Shown piece by piece: positions 11,774-22,504 of a DNA stretch of 64,000 nucleotides. Both the position numbers and the translations under genes were made by a program. The number at the start of each line of letters is the position of its first letter. Position 1 is the first letter of the stretch. This stretch comes from Aureobasidium sp. EXF-3400 (lineage: Eukaryota; Ascomycota; Dothideomycetes; Dothideales; Saccotheciaceae). The DNA is taken from assembly GCA_024195585.1 (NCBI GenBank), contig SWBL01000074.1:62001-126000 (forward strand). The letters run 5' to 3'. The notes under the pieces were generated by a model. That model had not been told where the DNA came from. It worked only from the letters and a program-made list of their open reading frames with translations, and made no database searches.

Positions 11774-13804
11774 ATGTCAGACTACAATAGGATTGAGGTC
11801 CGAGCCAAAACAAACGGAGGTCAGTGGTATTCCATTGCAAATCGTGCGGAGTGCTGAACGTTCATAGCACTCTTGTGGGCATCTACATGGCGTCTAGGAA
11901 AGCTGAATTCCGCCGCGAACTTGTGGCAGTCAGTGGATCTAGTTTTGCACTGTGTATATTCTCTTGAGACCGGTCAAACAACCAATGATCCCGACGACGT
12001 AAATATTATCTGTGTCGATGCGAGTGGTCAGACCCAAACCACGCGGTTTTCAGCCAAGGAATCTCAATTCCTCTGGGAGTGTCTTCGTACTACTGCCGTG
12101 TCTGGTGCGGGTGTCGACCGTACCGTGAGACTGATTGTACCTCTACAAGCCGGATATATTGTGCGCTCCGATATCATTCCTCTCCGTCTTCAGGGTTCCG
12201 AACACATAGAAGCAGCGATATCCTTTGCGGACCCCTTACAGACCTTCACAGGTCACGCAGTTATTGCTTCCGATCATGGAGATCTCGCATCATTATTCTC
12301 GGCAGCTACAGCTGGGATTCTCTTTACTGCCTCGAGCACTGAGGACGGGATCCCGTCTTTGGCTGTTGATCTTGACCTTGAAGATAGGCTGTCATTTCCC
12401 TGGATCATTCACGGACCTGCAGAAGACAAGACTTTAGTGCTGGTAGATGCGAATGGTGCACATCCCGAAAAGGGAGGCAGTGTGCCTAGTGTCTATCTTG
12501 CAGCTCAGGCACTTGGCATCAAACTCGTTGTGTTCGACAACGGCGATCATTGGCTTCAAGAGCCTGAGTATGCTCATTGGTGTGAAGCCTTTATCCCTAC
12601 TCGATTGACCAATCCGCCCGAGGACGACTTGACAAACACGCTCCTCCAATCCATCAAGCAGTATGGCAAGCCAATAGATGGCATCATCACCTTTGCAGAT
12701 TCATACTGGACCTATATTGCCGACGCTGCGAAGCAAGAAGGCATACCAACTGCTCCATCGGAGGCACTCAAGACTGCTACCAACAAGTATCTTACGAGCA
12801 AGTTTGTCGGCCACGAAGCTTATCGTGCATCCGGCCCGGCCGAATCTATCGATATCGCGAAGAAGATCGAACTACCATACCCGCTCATTGTCAAGCCTTG
12901 CGATGGCTGGAGCTCAGAGGGAGTCTCCCGCGTTGACTCCTTCGACAAGCTCACTGTAGCCATAGACGCCATTGACAAGTCGCGCCACGGATCAGAATTC
13001 GTTATGGAGAAGTACTGTGCAGGTCCCGAAGTAGATGCCAATTTCGTTCTACTGGACGGAGAAGTGTTGTTCTTTGAGGTCTGTGACGACCTTCCCAAAT
13101 CGGCTGATACGAATGGCCCTACCCTGGGCTCCCTCAATAACTTTCACGAGCTCAACAGCGTATATCCGTCAGCTCTTCCAACAGAAGAGATCGAACTGCT
13201 TCGCAACAGTTTCCTCGATACGTTACTGAAGATGGGCTTTAGAGACGGCATCATGCATCTTGAAGGGCGTGTCGATCACTCCACCGTCGACTATGAGATG
13301 CAGGATGGTATCTCCGACCTACGTTCTCGCTCTCTTGCTCCCACTCAACCGGCGTCAGCTTGGTTGATTGAGATTAATCCCCGCCCCCTTGGTATGACCG
13401 GTTCTCAGATTATCGAGTCCACCTACGGTATCGACTATTGGGGACTGGCATTACTCATCGCTGTCCGAGACAAATCTCGTGTACGTGCTCTATCCCAGCC
13501 CTTCAAGAACGGGGCACAGTATCATTGCGTCATGGTCTTTATTCCGGCCGACTATCCATCATCTTGCGAGGGCATATTCGACTCTGATGACATCTGCGTT
13601 GATCTCATAACTCGAAGAAAGGATCTCGCCCGCAACATCAGTCGATTCGGTTGTCTAGTGAAGCGAGGTCAAAAGGTTCCCCATCCAAATTCAGGCGTGC
13701 ACAGCTTTTTGGCATACTTCAACGTCTTTTCGCGCAAGAGTAGAGAAGAAGCTCTAAGATTGGCGAGAGAGGTTAGAGAGGAAGTTCATTACTGTTTCAA
13801 GTAG
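11774..13804 (+). CDS. ATP-grasp ligase, paralogue of the 8930-10906 gene
   Basis: Two exons: ATG at 11774, intron 11820-11867, spliced length 660 aa. The long second-exon frame begins with TTG, and the small first exon restores a Met start (MSDYNRIEVRAKTNG then ALLWASTWRLGK). ATP-grasp motifs: PLIVKPCDGWSSEGV, FVMEKYCAGPEVDANFVL and WLIEINPRPLGMTG, matching the divergent neighbour block for block. It probably makes an amide or peptide bond between amino acids using ATP. A decayed fragment matching its N-terminal region (11906 onward) occurs at 30532. No CGG-N8-CCG site lies upstream, so it is probably outside the adjacent regulon. Confidence 0.88.
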
Positions 13805-14072
13805 ATTAGTCGAGCCAATCGGATCGGCGCGAACAATCATCAGGTATTACAGCTACTTGTATCTATTGAGGATACCCATTGCTTGTAGTCTACACTGATC
13901 TCAACACAAAACCGATCAGCTGGCGTGGTAAAACGATATCTTTGCCGATACTGAGGTCTGTATGTTGATAAGTCCCAAAGAATGGCCTATGTATCTCGAA
14001 GGGTGGTTCCGTCCGACTTCACAATTTCGAACTCTGCACGCTGGCCTTATATAGAATCGCCTCATTCAGTAA

Positions 14073-15445
14073 TCACAAACGAGCTTGTTCTTGCCTTTTC
14101 TTGTCGGTGACGAGGTCTTTGAGCTCCCGTGTCTCACCAATGCGCCAACTAACAGCCTTTGCCCAATCCAAAGATCTCGTGTCAACGTCTTTCCAACGCC
14201 ATCGGGTTTCCGTCTGTATTCCTGCTGTCAGGAGTTGCAGAACCCATTTACCGAATGTAGGCATCATCTTGAACCCGTGGCCAGAATCTCCTGTCAACAC
14301 TACAAGAGACTTGTTGTATCCGGGTACGAAGTCGATGCAAAAGTCTGAGTCGATAGTATCGGCAAACCAGCATAGCCTTTGTTCTACCAAAGGCCTATCG
14401 GCCATCCATGGGAAGACTTCCTGAAGAAGTTTGCGCAGTTTACGCTCGTCAGCTGCTGGGATGAAATCTTGTGGTTGTGGCAGGCGGTCGCTTGGCGGAA
14501 GGGATAGGCCAGACTCCTGTGGGTTAGTGTAACCGGCACCGAGGGGACATAACTTGAACAGTCGAGTCACCGGGTCGGGCTCGAAGAAAAACCCTAGATC
14601 TCGTACGTTGGTGGTAGGTAAACCACGAAGAAGATCGACCTCAGATGCTGTCAACTGGATGTGCGCGACAGACCAGCATCGAGCCATGACGAAGCGACCC
14701 AAACTGGGTATCAGGGAGGCCGCGTGTGCACCGAGGGCACAGATCGTGGTGTCAGCATGATGAGACTGGCCGTCCGCGGTCTTCACACCGATGCATTTGC
14801 GGCCCGTCGGAGAGGCGTCATCATACAAAAGTGCCTCAGCTTTTCCTGCACGTTCGCCAAGAACAAATTTGACACCTCTAGCAGCAAGATGTAACCAGAT
14901 ACCGTGAAGAGCATTAGAGGAATGAGCGTACCCAGCCAGCCGGTTGTGATAACCTCGGAAGCCATTCAAGGGGCCTGAGAACTGCCACGCAAAGTCTCGA
15001 AACTCTTTCGCACCACTGAGCGGAGTGATCTTGGACTTGAACACAGGATTTGCTTGGATGGTCTCAAGAGCAGCTTGTAGATGGTGAATGGCTTTCGGGG
15101 GAGCTGCACCTGTGGTAGCAACGATATAGCCAGTCTCATGGAAGTAAGGACCAAAAAGCGGCGTTTTCCAAGCCTCGATTGCTTCCTTTATGGTCTTGGT
15201 CAGTGTTAACCGTCTCAGATCTGAGCGCGAAAACTGACCAGTGCAAGGTCAGTGTAGAAGGAATCCTCATATTCAGGTCTGACGATCTTATTCAGATCAA
15301 ACGCAGCTGAGTATGGTGAAGGAATTGTTTCCGCTCGATCAAACACAGTAATATTGGTGTAACCCGATCGTTCAAGGTGTAGTGCTGTCGACAAGCCCCA
15401 AGCACCTCCACCGAGAATGAGGACTGGGGACTGTTTGTTCGGCAT
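14073..15445 (-). CDS. FAD-dependent amino-acid oxidase (sarcosine oxidase / fructosyl-amino-acid oxidase / saccharopine oxidase family)
   Basis: Two exons with intron 15186-15238; 439 aa. The N-terminal dinucleotide-binding motif is LILGGGAWGLSTALHLERSG. The C-terminal GDSGHGFKMMPTFG motif is typical of the monomeric sarcosine oxidase group. The Cys in QRLCWFADT (about residue 341) matches the residue that holds FAD covalently in that family. Members oxidise secondary amines or N-substituted amino acids (sarcosine, pipecolate, saccharopine, Amadori compounds). It diverges from the Zn2Cys6 gene at 15815 and their promoter has a CGG-N8-CCG site, so it probably belongs to the cluster. A cyclic or N-modified imino acid is a fair guess for its substrate, but nothing in the sequence proves it. 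Confidence 0.85.
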
Positions 15446-15758
15446 GACTTGAGAGTCAGATGAGATGAACGCACAGCATTAGAAGCTGTCACACGGGGTA
15501 CATATACATTGATGCTGAGCACGCTATGAGAACATCTCGGAAGCTTTGCCGGCGGTATCGCCACACCAATCAGCATGCTGCTCGGCCTGTGAGAAAGCAT
15601 GTCAGCTCTTCGGGGTGTGGGATCGAACGACAGACAGCCCGCAGCATGGTTGCGATAGGAGATGCGTGTGGAGAATATTTTGACATCAGGTGATTTCGCT
15701 CATCAAAAGGAGTGCGGGGTAGCCGCCGAGTCCGGCTGGAGTGTAGGACAAAAAGGGT

Positions 15759-15772
15759 CGGATGCCTTGCCG
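15759..15772. promoter_or_regulatory. CGG-N8-CCG site, oxidase/regulator divergent promoter
   Basis: tCGG-ATGCCTTG-CCGa. It sits about 45 bases upstream of the regulator ATG (15815) and about 315 upstream of the oxidase ATG (15445). Inverted CGG/CCG pairs at fixed spacing are the usual target of Zn2Cys6 dimers. Confidence 0.6.
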
Positions 15773-15814
15773 AGAGTGTGTGCGGTCTCTCCTCGCCATC
15801 TCCATGGCGCAAAG

Positions 15815-18302
15815 ATGCAAACAGAGAAGACGAATACCCAAACACGGAAGCGAGCACCAAACGCGTCAGTCTGACATTTTTAGTTGGACCAATTCTGTTT
15901 TGACATGTGAATAGTTGCACACGATGCCGTCAACAAAAGATTCGATGTCGCGGAGGATTTCCTTGCGATCAGTGTAACAAGAAGCGTCTCGAATGCGTTG
16001 TTGACGATAGACTACGCAAGATCCTGGTGACCAAGAGGCAAGTCAACTTCTCTTCGTTCGACAATATTCTAGATCGCTCGCTAAATACCTCTAGTCGTCT
16101 ATCTGAATTAGAGGCGAAAGTCGCTCTCTACGAAGGAGGAACGAGCATAGATCAGCCATCTCGAATCGAGGCTGGCGCTTCTGAGCCTCGCGAAATTCCA
16201 GTCCCTACTGCCCAGCTTGGAAATATCGACTCACCTCCAGGACAAGTTTCTGCGCCCAACTATACCGATCACGACGTAACTGAGATCAACTTTGACGTAG
16301 ACACGCCAGAGCAATTGTCTGTCAACGACCAAACAGCACAGGATTTTTCGCTTTCTCAAGTGCCGGCTGCGACTGCGGAAGACATCGATGTATCTCCTGA
16401 GAGGCAATCATCTCCAGAGTCCGAGCTCATGAACCCACTCGCACTAGGCATTTCAGCCTATACACCCAATGCCAAAAGCATACCGAGTCAGTATTGAGTA
16501 GCCGAAATGCCTGGGAGGTGCTGCTGACTCTGTGCTGTAGTATATCTCGGAACCTCATCGAACTGGTCGTTTGGTCGACGTGTGCTTGCAATGTCACACG
16601 AGCGGATTCTAGGCTCGCCATTGTCACCCGATAATCTGCTTTTCCAAGGTGAAGCATACGATCTTGGATGGGATGGATCGAGGGGGGATGCCCCCAGCTT
16701 AAAAACAGACAATGCGACCCTTCCCTCGGCTGATCACGCGATGTATCTCATCAACGCCACCAAATTCCACGTCGGTCAGATGTTCCACCTCTTCGACGAA
16801 GAAAGTTTTATGCAATCTTTCTCGCGATTTCACAACGCCAATGCAGACAAATCCGGACTCATCCCGCTGTGGTATGCGCATTATCTTCTCATCCTCGCAT
16901 TCGGGAAAGCTTTCCTTGCTCGGACCGTCAAGGGAAGAAAGCCGCCAGGAGCAGACTTGTTTGTGCAGGCCATGGCGATTCTTCCCGATGTGACTTACCT
17001 GTGTTTGCATCCCATTGAGACGATTGAGATTTTGTGCTGTGCGACCCTCTATCTTCATTCGCTCGACTTCCGAAGTCCAGCGTATCAACTGGTCAGTATG
17101 CTTGGAGATTATACCTTACAGGCGCTAATACTGCCTCATCAGATCGGTCAGGCCCTCAGGATAGCTCTTGAGCACGGCATGCACACCAACATGCAGAGTC
17201 AACACGTCTCGGAAGCTCTAGCCCAAAGATGCCGTAAGATCTGGTGGACAATTTATGTGCTCGATCGAAACCTTTCTTCCCTCATGGGCGTGCCATCATC
17301 TATTCGTGATGAGGATATCAGCGCAAGCTTACCACTGTACCCCGAATCACCTTGCAGAGCTACGGCACTGGAAATACAGGTGAAACTGTCCAGAGTGATC
17401 GCCAGAATCTCGAATGGTAAGTATACGTGCAGCTTATCGAAATGCCTCTCTCGATGCTGACCATGGTTATAAGATCTGTACGGTCCTGGAGGCAATCTCG
17501 ACATACGCTATGTGTCGCACACGAGGGAAGCGCTTTTGGACATCGCACGCATAACCGATCAGTTGCATCGATGTTTTGAGATTACGCCTGAGAAGTCTGA
17601 CTTCGGCATATCAAGACTCTCCGCCTACCTGCACATTTTACATCACCAATGTGTCATTCTTGCGACTCGTCCCTTGCTCTACACTTTCTTAGAAACGCGT
17701 CTGCATTCTCGATATCTTGGGCAGCGCCGCTACAACGGCGTAAAGGCGTTGTTAATCATGTGTATCGAGTCTGCATTCCAGAACATACGAATACTGTCCC
17801 AACTACAGGATGAAGGTCTTCTAGGTAAGATTGAAATCACAAGTATTTGTGGTCCCGGGCTGATCGTGGGCTAGAATGTTTCCTTTCGTTTGACCTTGAC
17901 GCTGCATTCAGCTCAGCCCTTGTCCTACTCATAGCAACGACGATCGATCCCTCTCTCCTGGAGAACGACAATCGGCCGGCGGAGAAGGCTTACCAGATCC
18001 TGGAAGAAATGAAGATCCGAGGTAATCAAGTCGCTGGCTTCATGTTAGCTGAGTTGCGTCAACTGGAGACAATCCTCGAACAAGTACCACCACTCGATGA
18101 TCGCAGAGGCAGTAAGACAGACTCTTGCCAGTCCGTACAGAGGCACCATGTACCATCTTTGAGCTCTGACAGTCTCACGACTCCATTCATGGACTGCGCT
18201 ATTGGTGATGCTGATTGGCAATATACCATGACAACGGAACAGATGATACAGGTCGCAGACTCTCTAGACTTTGAGGGTTTCGATTGGGCAGGACTCCAGT
18301 AG
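15815..18302 (+). CDS. Zn2Cys6 transcription factor, probable cluster regulator
   Basis: Six exons with introns 15865-15914, 16487-16540, 17092-17142, 17417-17473 and 17825-17874; 741 aa spliced. The first exon ATG (15815) gives a basic lead-in, RKRAPN, running into the zinc cluster CTRCRQQKIRCRGGFPCDQC. The apparent start at 15907 is GTG and is rejected. A short Leu-rich coiled coil (SRLSELEAKVALYEGG) follows the zinc cluster, then a fungal-transcription-factor domain (YLGTSSNWSFGRRVL; CRKIWWTIYVLDRNLSSLMG). The 51-nt intron 17092-17142 is a multiple of three without a stop. Position inside the cluster and a site in its own promoter suggest it activates the block, by analogy with PrnA and Put3. 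This is inference. Confidence 0.88.
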
Positions 18303-18977
18303 TCGCAGGTTCTCTTGTACATTTGATATGTAGTGTATGTACAACTTATGGTGTTATCAATTCCTTTGCTTCTTCCCTTCTCAAAAGTGTATGCCCTGAA
18401 TTCAGCGAGGTCAACTTTGGCATCACAGGAGGACATTGGTAGGATACATCGCTTCTACGTTGAGAGACACCAATGCATTGGAATGGAATCATCAATCAGA
18501 CTGACCCTGTTCCTCGCGCCTTACAGCCGGCTTGACCAGAGTACATCGGCACGGCAACCCTTGTGGCGATTGCTCGCGCCGCCACATCGGACACATTGAG
18601 AGGTACTATGAGGGCTGATAAGAACGGGTATGTTTCCCTTCTGTTTTGCCGCTTGATCGTTGATCCGCTCAATGTGACTTAAACTGGTCATGATATCCTT
18701 CAGCCGATAGAGCTTGTTGACTGTTGGGTTGATCCCATGCCTCGAGCCGTCGAATTGATGTCCCAGTAGTCACTCCGAGCTTCGTGACTTGTTTCTCAAT
18801 CTTATCAAGGTATCAGCGGGGTAATGCGGCATATGATTCCTGCTGCTTGCATACAAGATGATCTTTACCGGATCGCTTTCCGATCAGCATCACCACATCT
18901 TGGTTCAATACTAAACAGATCTTGAGTTTGATGACTTCTATCAACAACCATATTCACACAAACCACAACTCCACCAA
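18303..18977. promoter_or_regulatory. Intergenic region, promoter of the proline-dehydrogenase-family gene
   Basis: 675 bases with no recognisable gene. It includes the 3' flank of the regulator and one CGG-N8-CCG site at 18869, about 96 bases before the ATG. Confidence 0.5.
18869..18882. promoter_or_regulatory. CGG-N8-CCG site upstream of the dehydrogenase gene
   Basis: cCGG-ATCGCTTT-CCGa, about 96 bases before the ATG at 18978. Confidence 0.6.
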
Positions 18978-20476
18978 ATGTCTCTTTCCGCAAGAAGCAG
19001 ATTCCTATCGCACAAAGCATTTCCATGTAACGTTTCCAGGAAACCCGTGTTGTCATCCTCGAACAGAGCGCTGCACCATGGGGTCAGCCCAAGCAATCAG
19101 AAAGAGGGACTGTATTCTATTACCGGAACAGACGGCACAGACTTGTCAAAGAACGGTCTATCTGCTCTACCGCTGCGGATGCTATTGAGATCACTTCTCA
19201 TTGCTACCATATCCTCACGAAGATACTTACTCGTTCCATCCCTGTCGATCCTGTCCTTCCTCTCAAAGCCTGGTAGAGGCCTCTTGCTGAACGTCGATAA
19301 GAACCCCTTCATCCACGCACTGGTGAAGCGAACGTTTTATGACCAGTTTTGCGCCGGAGAATCCGAAAGAGAAGCAAAAGCTACTTGTCGACACATCAAA
19401 GACCTTGGCTTCCGGGGTATCCTTCTCACCTTTGCAAAGGAGACTGTCTTTGACCACCGCACCTTGACCGAGCATCGCGTTGGAGAGTCGGCTCTGGAGT
19501 CGAAGGAGACTGGAGCCCCACTCGATCCAAAAGTGGCGCAGAATGCCGATATCGAGATTTGGCGACAAGGCACGCTCCAAACCATCGACTTACTGGGCGA
19601 AACCGATTATCTTGCTGTCAAGTAAGTGTGAGATGGCTGACTTGATTACAACAACTACTAATCTGTTCTCCCAGATTGACTGGCGCCGGCCCAGCTGTCA
19701 CAAAGGCTTTTGCTGACATGACTCCACTGCCCAAACAGATGCTGGACGCTCTGGATGAGATCGCCCTCAAGTGTCAGGGCAGAAATGTTCGCATACTCGT
19801 GGATGCAGAATCGCAACGCTTCCAATGGGGCATTATGGACACTACAATCGACCTTATGAGGAGGTTCAATCAAGGAGATCAAGCTCTCATATACAATACA
19901 TATCAGGCCTACCTCAAAAGTACATCGGCAACGCTCGAGAAACACTTTTCACTGGCCAGTGATGAAGGTTTCACTCTAGGGCTCAAGCTTGTCCGCGGTG
20001 CTTATATCAACTCGGACGAAAGATCGCTGATACACGACACCAAGCAAAACACGGACGATGCGTATGACATGATAGCCCGAGGTGTCTTGAAGCAGCAGTT
20101 GGGATCCTTCGGATCCGGCGGTGGCCGTCCGTTCCCCTCCGTCAACTTGTTCCTAGCAAGTCACAACAAAGCCAGCGTTGTGTCGGCCCATGAGCTACAT
20201 CGGAACCGCTCGCAGGCAAGCCTTCCAACCGTCCCTGTGGGATATGCACAGCTCCAGGGAATGTCCGACGATGTCAGTTTTAGTCTCTTGAGATGCAAAG
20301 ATGCTAGCGGCTCACCTCCCGAAGTCTTCAAATGCTCGACTTGGGGCACGATGAGTGATTGTCTAGCCTATCTACTCCGCAGGGCTGTGGAAAACCGCGA
20401 CGCAGTCGCTCGGACAGGAGATGAACTAGCCGCTTTGAGAGCCGAGCTTTGGAGGAGGGTCAAGTCCGGCGTCTGA
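18978..20476 (+). CDS. Proline dehydrogenase family, probably hydroxyproline dehydrogenase (mitochondrial)
   Basis: Two exons with intron 19622-19674; 481 aa. FAD enzyme of the PRODH TIM-barrel family. It should oxidise L-proline or trans-4-hydroxy-L-proline to the pyrroline carboxylate. The N-terminus (MSLSARSRFLSHKAFPCNV) is Arg/Ser-rich like a mitochondrial presequence. Family motifs: LKLVRGAYI, LASHNKAS, and the substrate-carboxylate Arg pair in YLLRRAVENRD (about R450/R451). Fifteen residues before that pair, where proline dehydrogenases have Tyr in KYxPYG (E. coli PutA Tyr540), this protein has Cys435 (KCSTWG). That Tyr enforces preference for proline over hydroxyproline, and animal hydroxyproline dehydrogenase has Ser there. 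Hydroxyproline is therefore the likelier substrate. Family certain, specificity inferred. Confidence 0.9.
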
Positions 20477-20642
20477 TCGTCAAGAGCAAATTATCTACAC
20501 AGTCAGAGCCAGAATGGGAATGGGATCAAATGCAATGATCGAATCGTGACTCTTGTAATTTCTATGGATAGTCAGAGTACGTGGAGATTGTCGACGACCC
20601 CAGATGTGAGCAAAACTACCCCTCCCGAGCTTGATAACGGGT

Positions 20643-20656
20643 CGGCAACGCTTCCG
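20643..20656. promoter_or_regulatory. CGG-N8-CCG site upstream of the P5C reductase gene
   Basis: tCGG-CAACGCTT-CCGa, about 113 bases before the ATG at 20770. Its half-sites and spacer nearly match the site at 26148 (CAGCGCTT spacer). Confidence 0.6.
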
Positions 20657-20769
20657 ATGTACATGTAATAAGCATCGACACTCATTGCCTCTTGTCCGGC
20701 TCCATTCCATTTCCATATCTGTCTTGCTCCCTAGTCTGTTGCAGACTGTGATAACGCCAAACTGTGACG

Positions 20770-21725
20770 ATGAGAGATGTTGCACTATGTTTGTTAGGCT
20801 GCGGTACAGTGTTCTCATCCCATGATGTTTCAATGCCTAATCAACAATAATCGCAGGCAATCTCGGCACGCCAATCCTCAGTAGTCTTATGGAAGCAGAC
20901 CCTGTTGACAATGGAGACATCAAGATCACTCGATACATCGCCTGTACACGTTCCGAGGCTTCTGAAGCACGACTTCGAAGGACACTCGATCACACATGCA
21001 ACAACTTGAAGATTACGAGAGGAAGCAACATCGAGGCCATTACAGAGTCGGATGTGATCATCCTAGCTGTAGATCCCTCGATGGTCGAGGCAGTCCTGAC
21101 TCAAAAAGGCATTCGCAAGGCTTTGCAGTCTAAACTCCTGATCAGCATTGTGGCCGGATGGACGCGAGAAAAGCTGGAGACAACTATATACGGTTCCAAG
21201 AGCACATCCGAAAACAGACAAGATCGTGCTTGGGTAGTTCGTACTCTGCCCAACATCGCAGCACAAGTCGCACAGTCACTTACCGCTATCGAAGTCTCGG
21301 ATCCTCCTCTTCCATCCGCGTATATGCAGATCATAGAAGGATTATTCGAGCGAGTCGGCAAGACTGTTCAGATCGAGCCAAGACTCATGGACGCAACAAC
21401 TGCTCTTGGGGGCTCCACTCCGGCATTCTTCGCTGTTATCTGCGATGCTCTGATTGATGCTGCAGTTGCAGTCGGGGTACCCAGGGCTATGGCTCATGTC
21501 ATGACTTTCCAGGCTATGCAAGGTACTGCTTCGTTGCTCCAGAGTGGCATCCATCCAGCGCTTCTGAAAGATCAAGGTACATCTCCAGAGGGTTGCACTA
21601 TCGGGGGTTTGATGGTTATGGAGGAAGCTGGTGTGCGGGGTCATATTGGGCGAGCTCTTCGTGAAGCAGTCACAATTGCTCGACGCATGGACAGTGATCC
21701 GCACGTCAACGATACAAGGCATTAG
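20770..21725 (+). CDS. Pyrroline-5-carboxylate reductase family (ProC)
   Basis: Two exons. A 34-nt first exon (MRDVALCLLGCG) was recovered because it completes the Rossmann motif GCGNLGTPIL across intron 20804-20856. Spliced length 300 aa, normal for ProC. The NADPH fold is followed by VRTLPNIAAQVAQS and the C-terminal signature ALGGSTPAFFAVICDALIDA. ProC reduces P5C to proline, and animal enzymes can also reduce 3-hydroxy-P5C to hydroxyproline. In a catabolic cluster it may recycle the pyrroline intermediate, reduce a pyrroline made by the neighbouring FAD oxidase, or serve another imino acid. Its promoter carries a CGG-N8-CCG site. It is convergent with the aminotransferase. Confidence 0.88.
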
Positions 21726-22504
21726 AGACTTTGGTCTGTAGATATCGATTCTTCTAATTAACTCAAGAATGACAGCTTCTTGTGTGTCTCTTGCAAACTT
21801 CAATGTTCAACAAAAAGCTCGACTGAGTCGTGTCTCATAGTCAATAACCCGTAGCTGTGTCGTTGGAATGACGAATCGACTCCTCAAACTTCCTGCCAGG
21901 GTTGTCACAGCCAACACTTGTAGGGCCCTCGCCGCGACGAACTTGCCTGGCGCCATGGGGTACATTAAAACACCACATAAAGATGTCCTGGCCTGTCGCT
22001 ATACCTCTTGTTTGTACGAAATATTTGTAACATTGACCAGGCCGTCAAATGATGATTGATGATGGGAACACCCTGTTTCTCTAAGCAGTGCTCAAATGTG
22101 GCTTCCCAAGCTACGCCAACCCCGCTATCAGCAGATCTGTTTGGTCGTCGTTGAACATGAGTCCAAGGCCGCCAATAGAAGGCTTTGCTAGCAGGTTGGC
22201 AGTACATACGCCCTTGAAAACGACCGTAGAGAAGACTCAGCTCAAACATTGGCAGGCGCCATCCGGTGAGTAAAGCACGCGGTTGGAAAGCAATAGGAAA
22301 ATGCTCTAGTAGGAATGGAGACCAACATTACAAGGAGAATACATCGCAAGTGAAACTAGAGCCCAAGAAACCGACTTTCGGCCAGTCGTCATACTCCCTG
22401 GGGTCAGGTGTTATGAAAGTGGTGTTCCGTTCCTGCCTGACATCTATCGCAAAACCAGACTATCTCCTGACACTTATGCTTCCCAATCCTCGCCTTGCCG
22501 CCCA
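21726..22504. other. Region between the convergent P5C reductase and aminotransferase genes
   Basis: About 780 bases. Short frames exist on both strands (for example plus 21868-22059 with a basic, presequence-like start) but none matches a family, and each is interrupted. It may hold a gene remnant; I call nothing. Confidence 0.4.
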
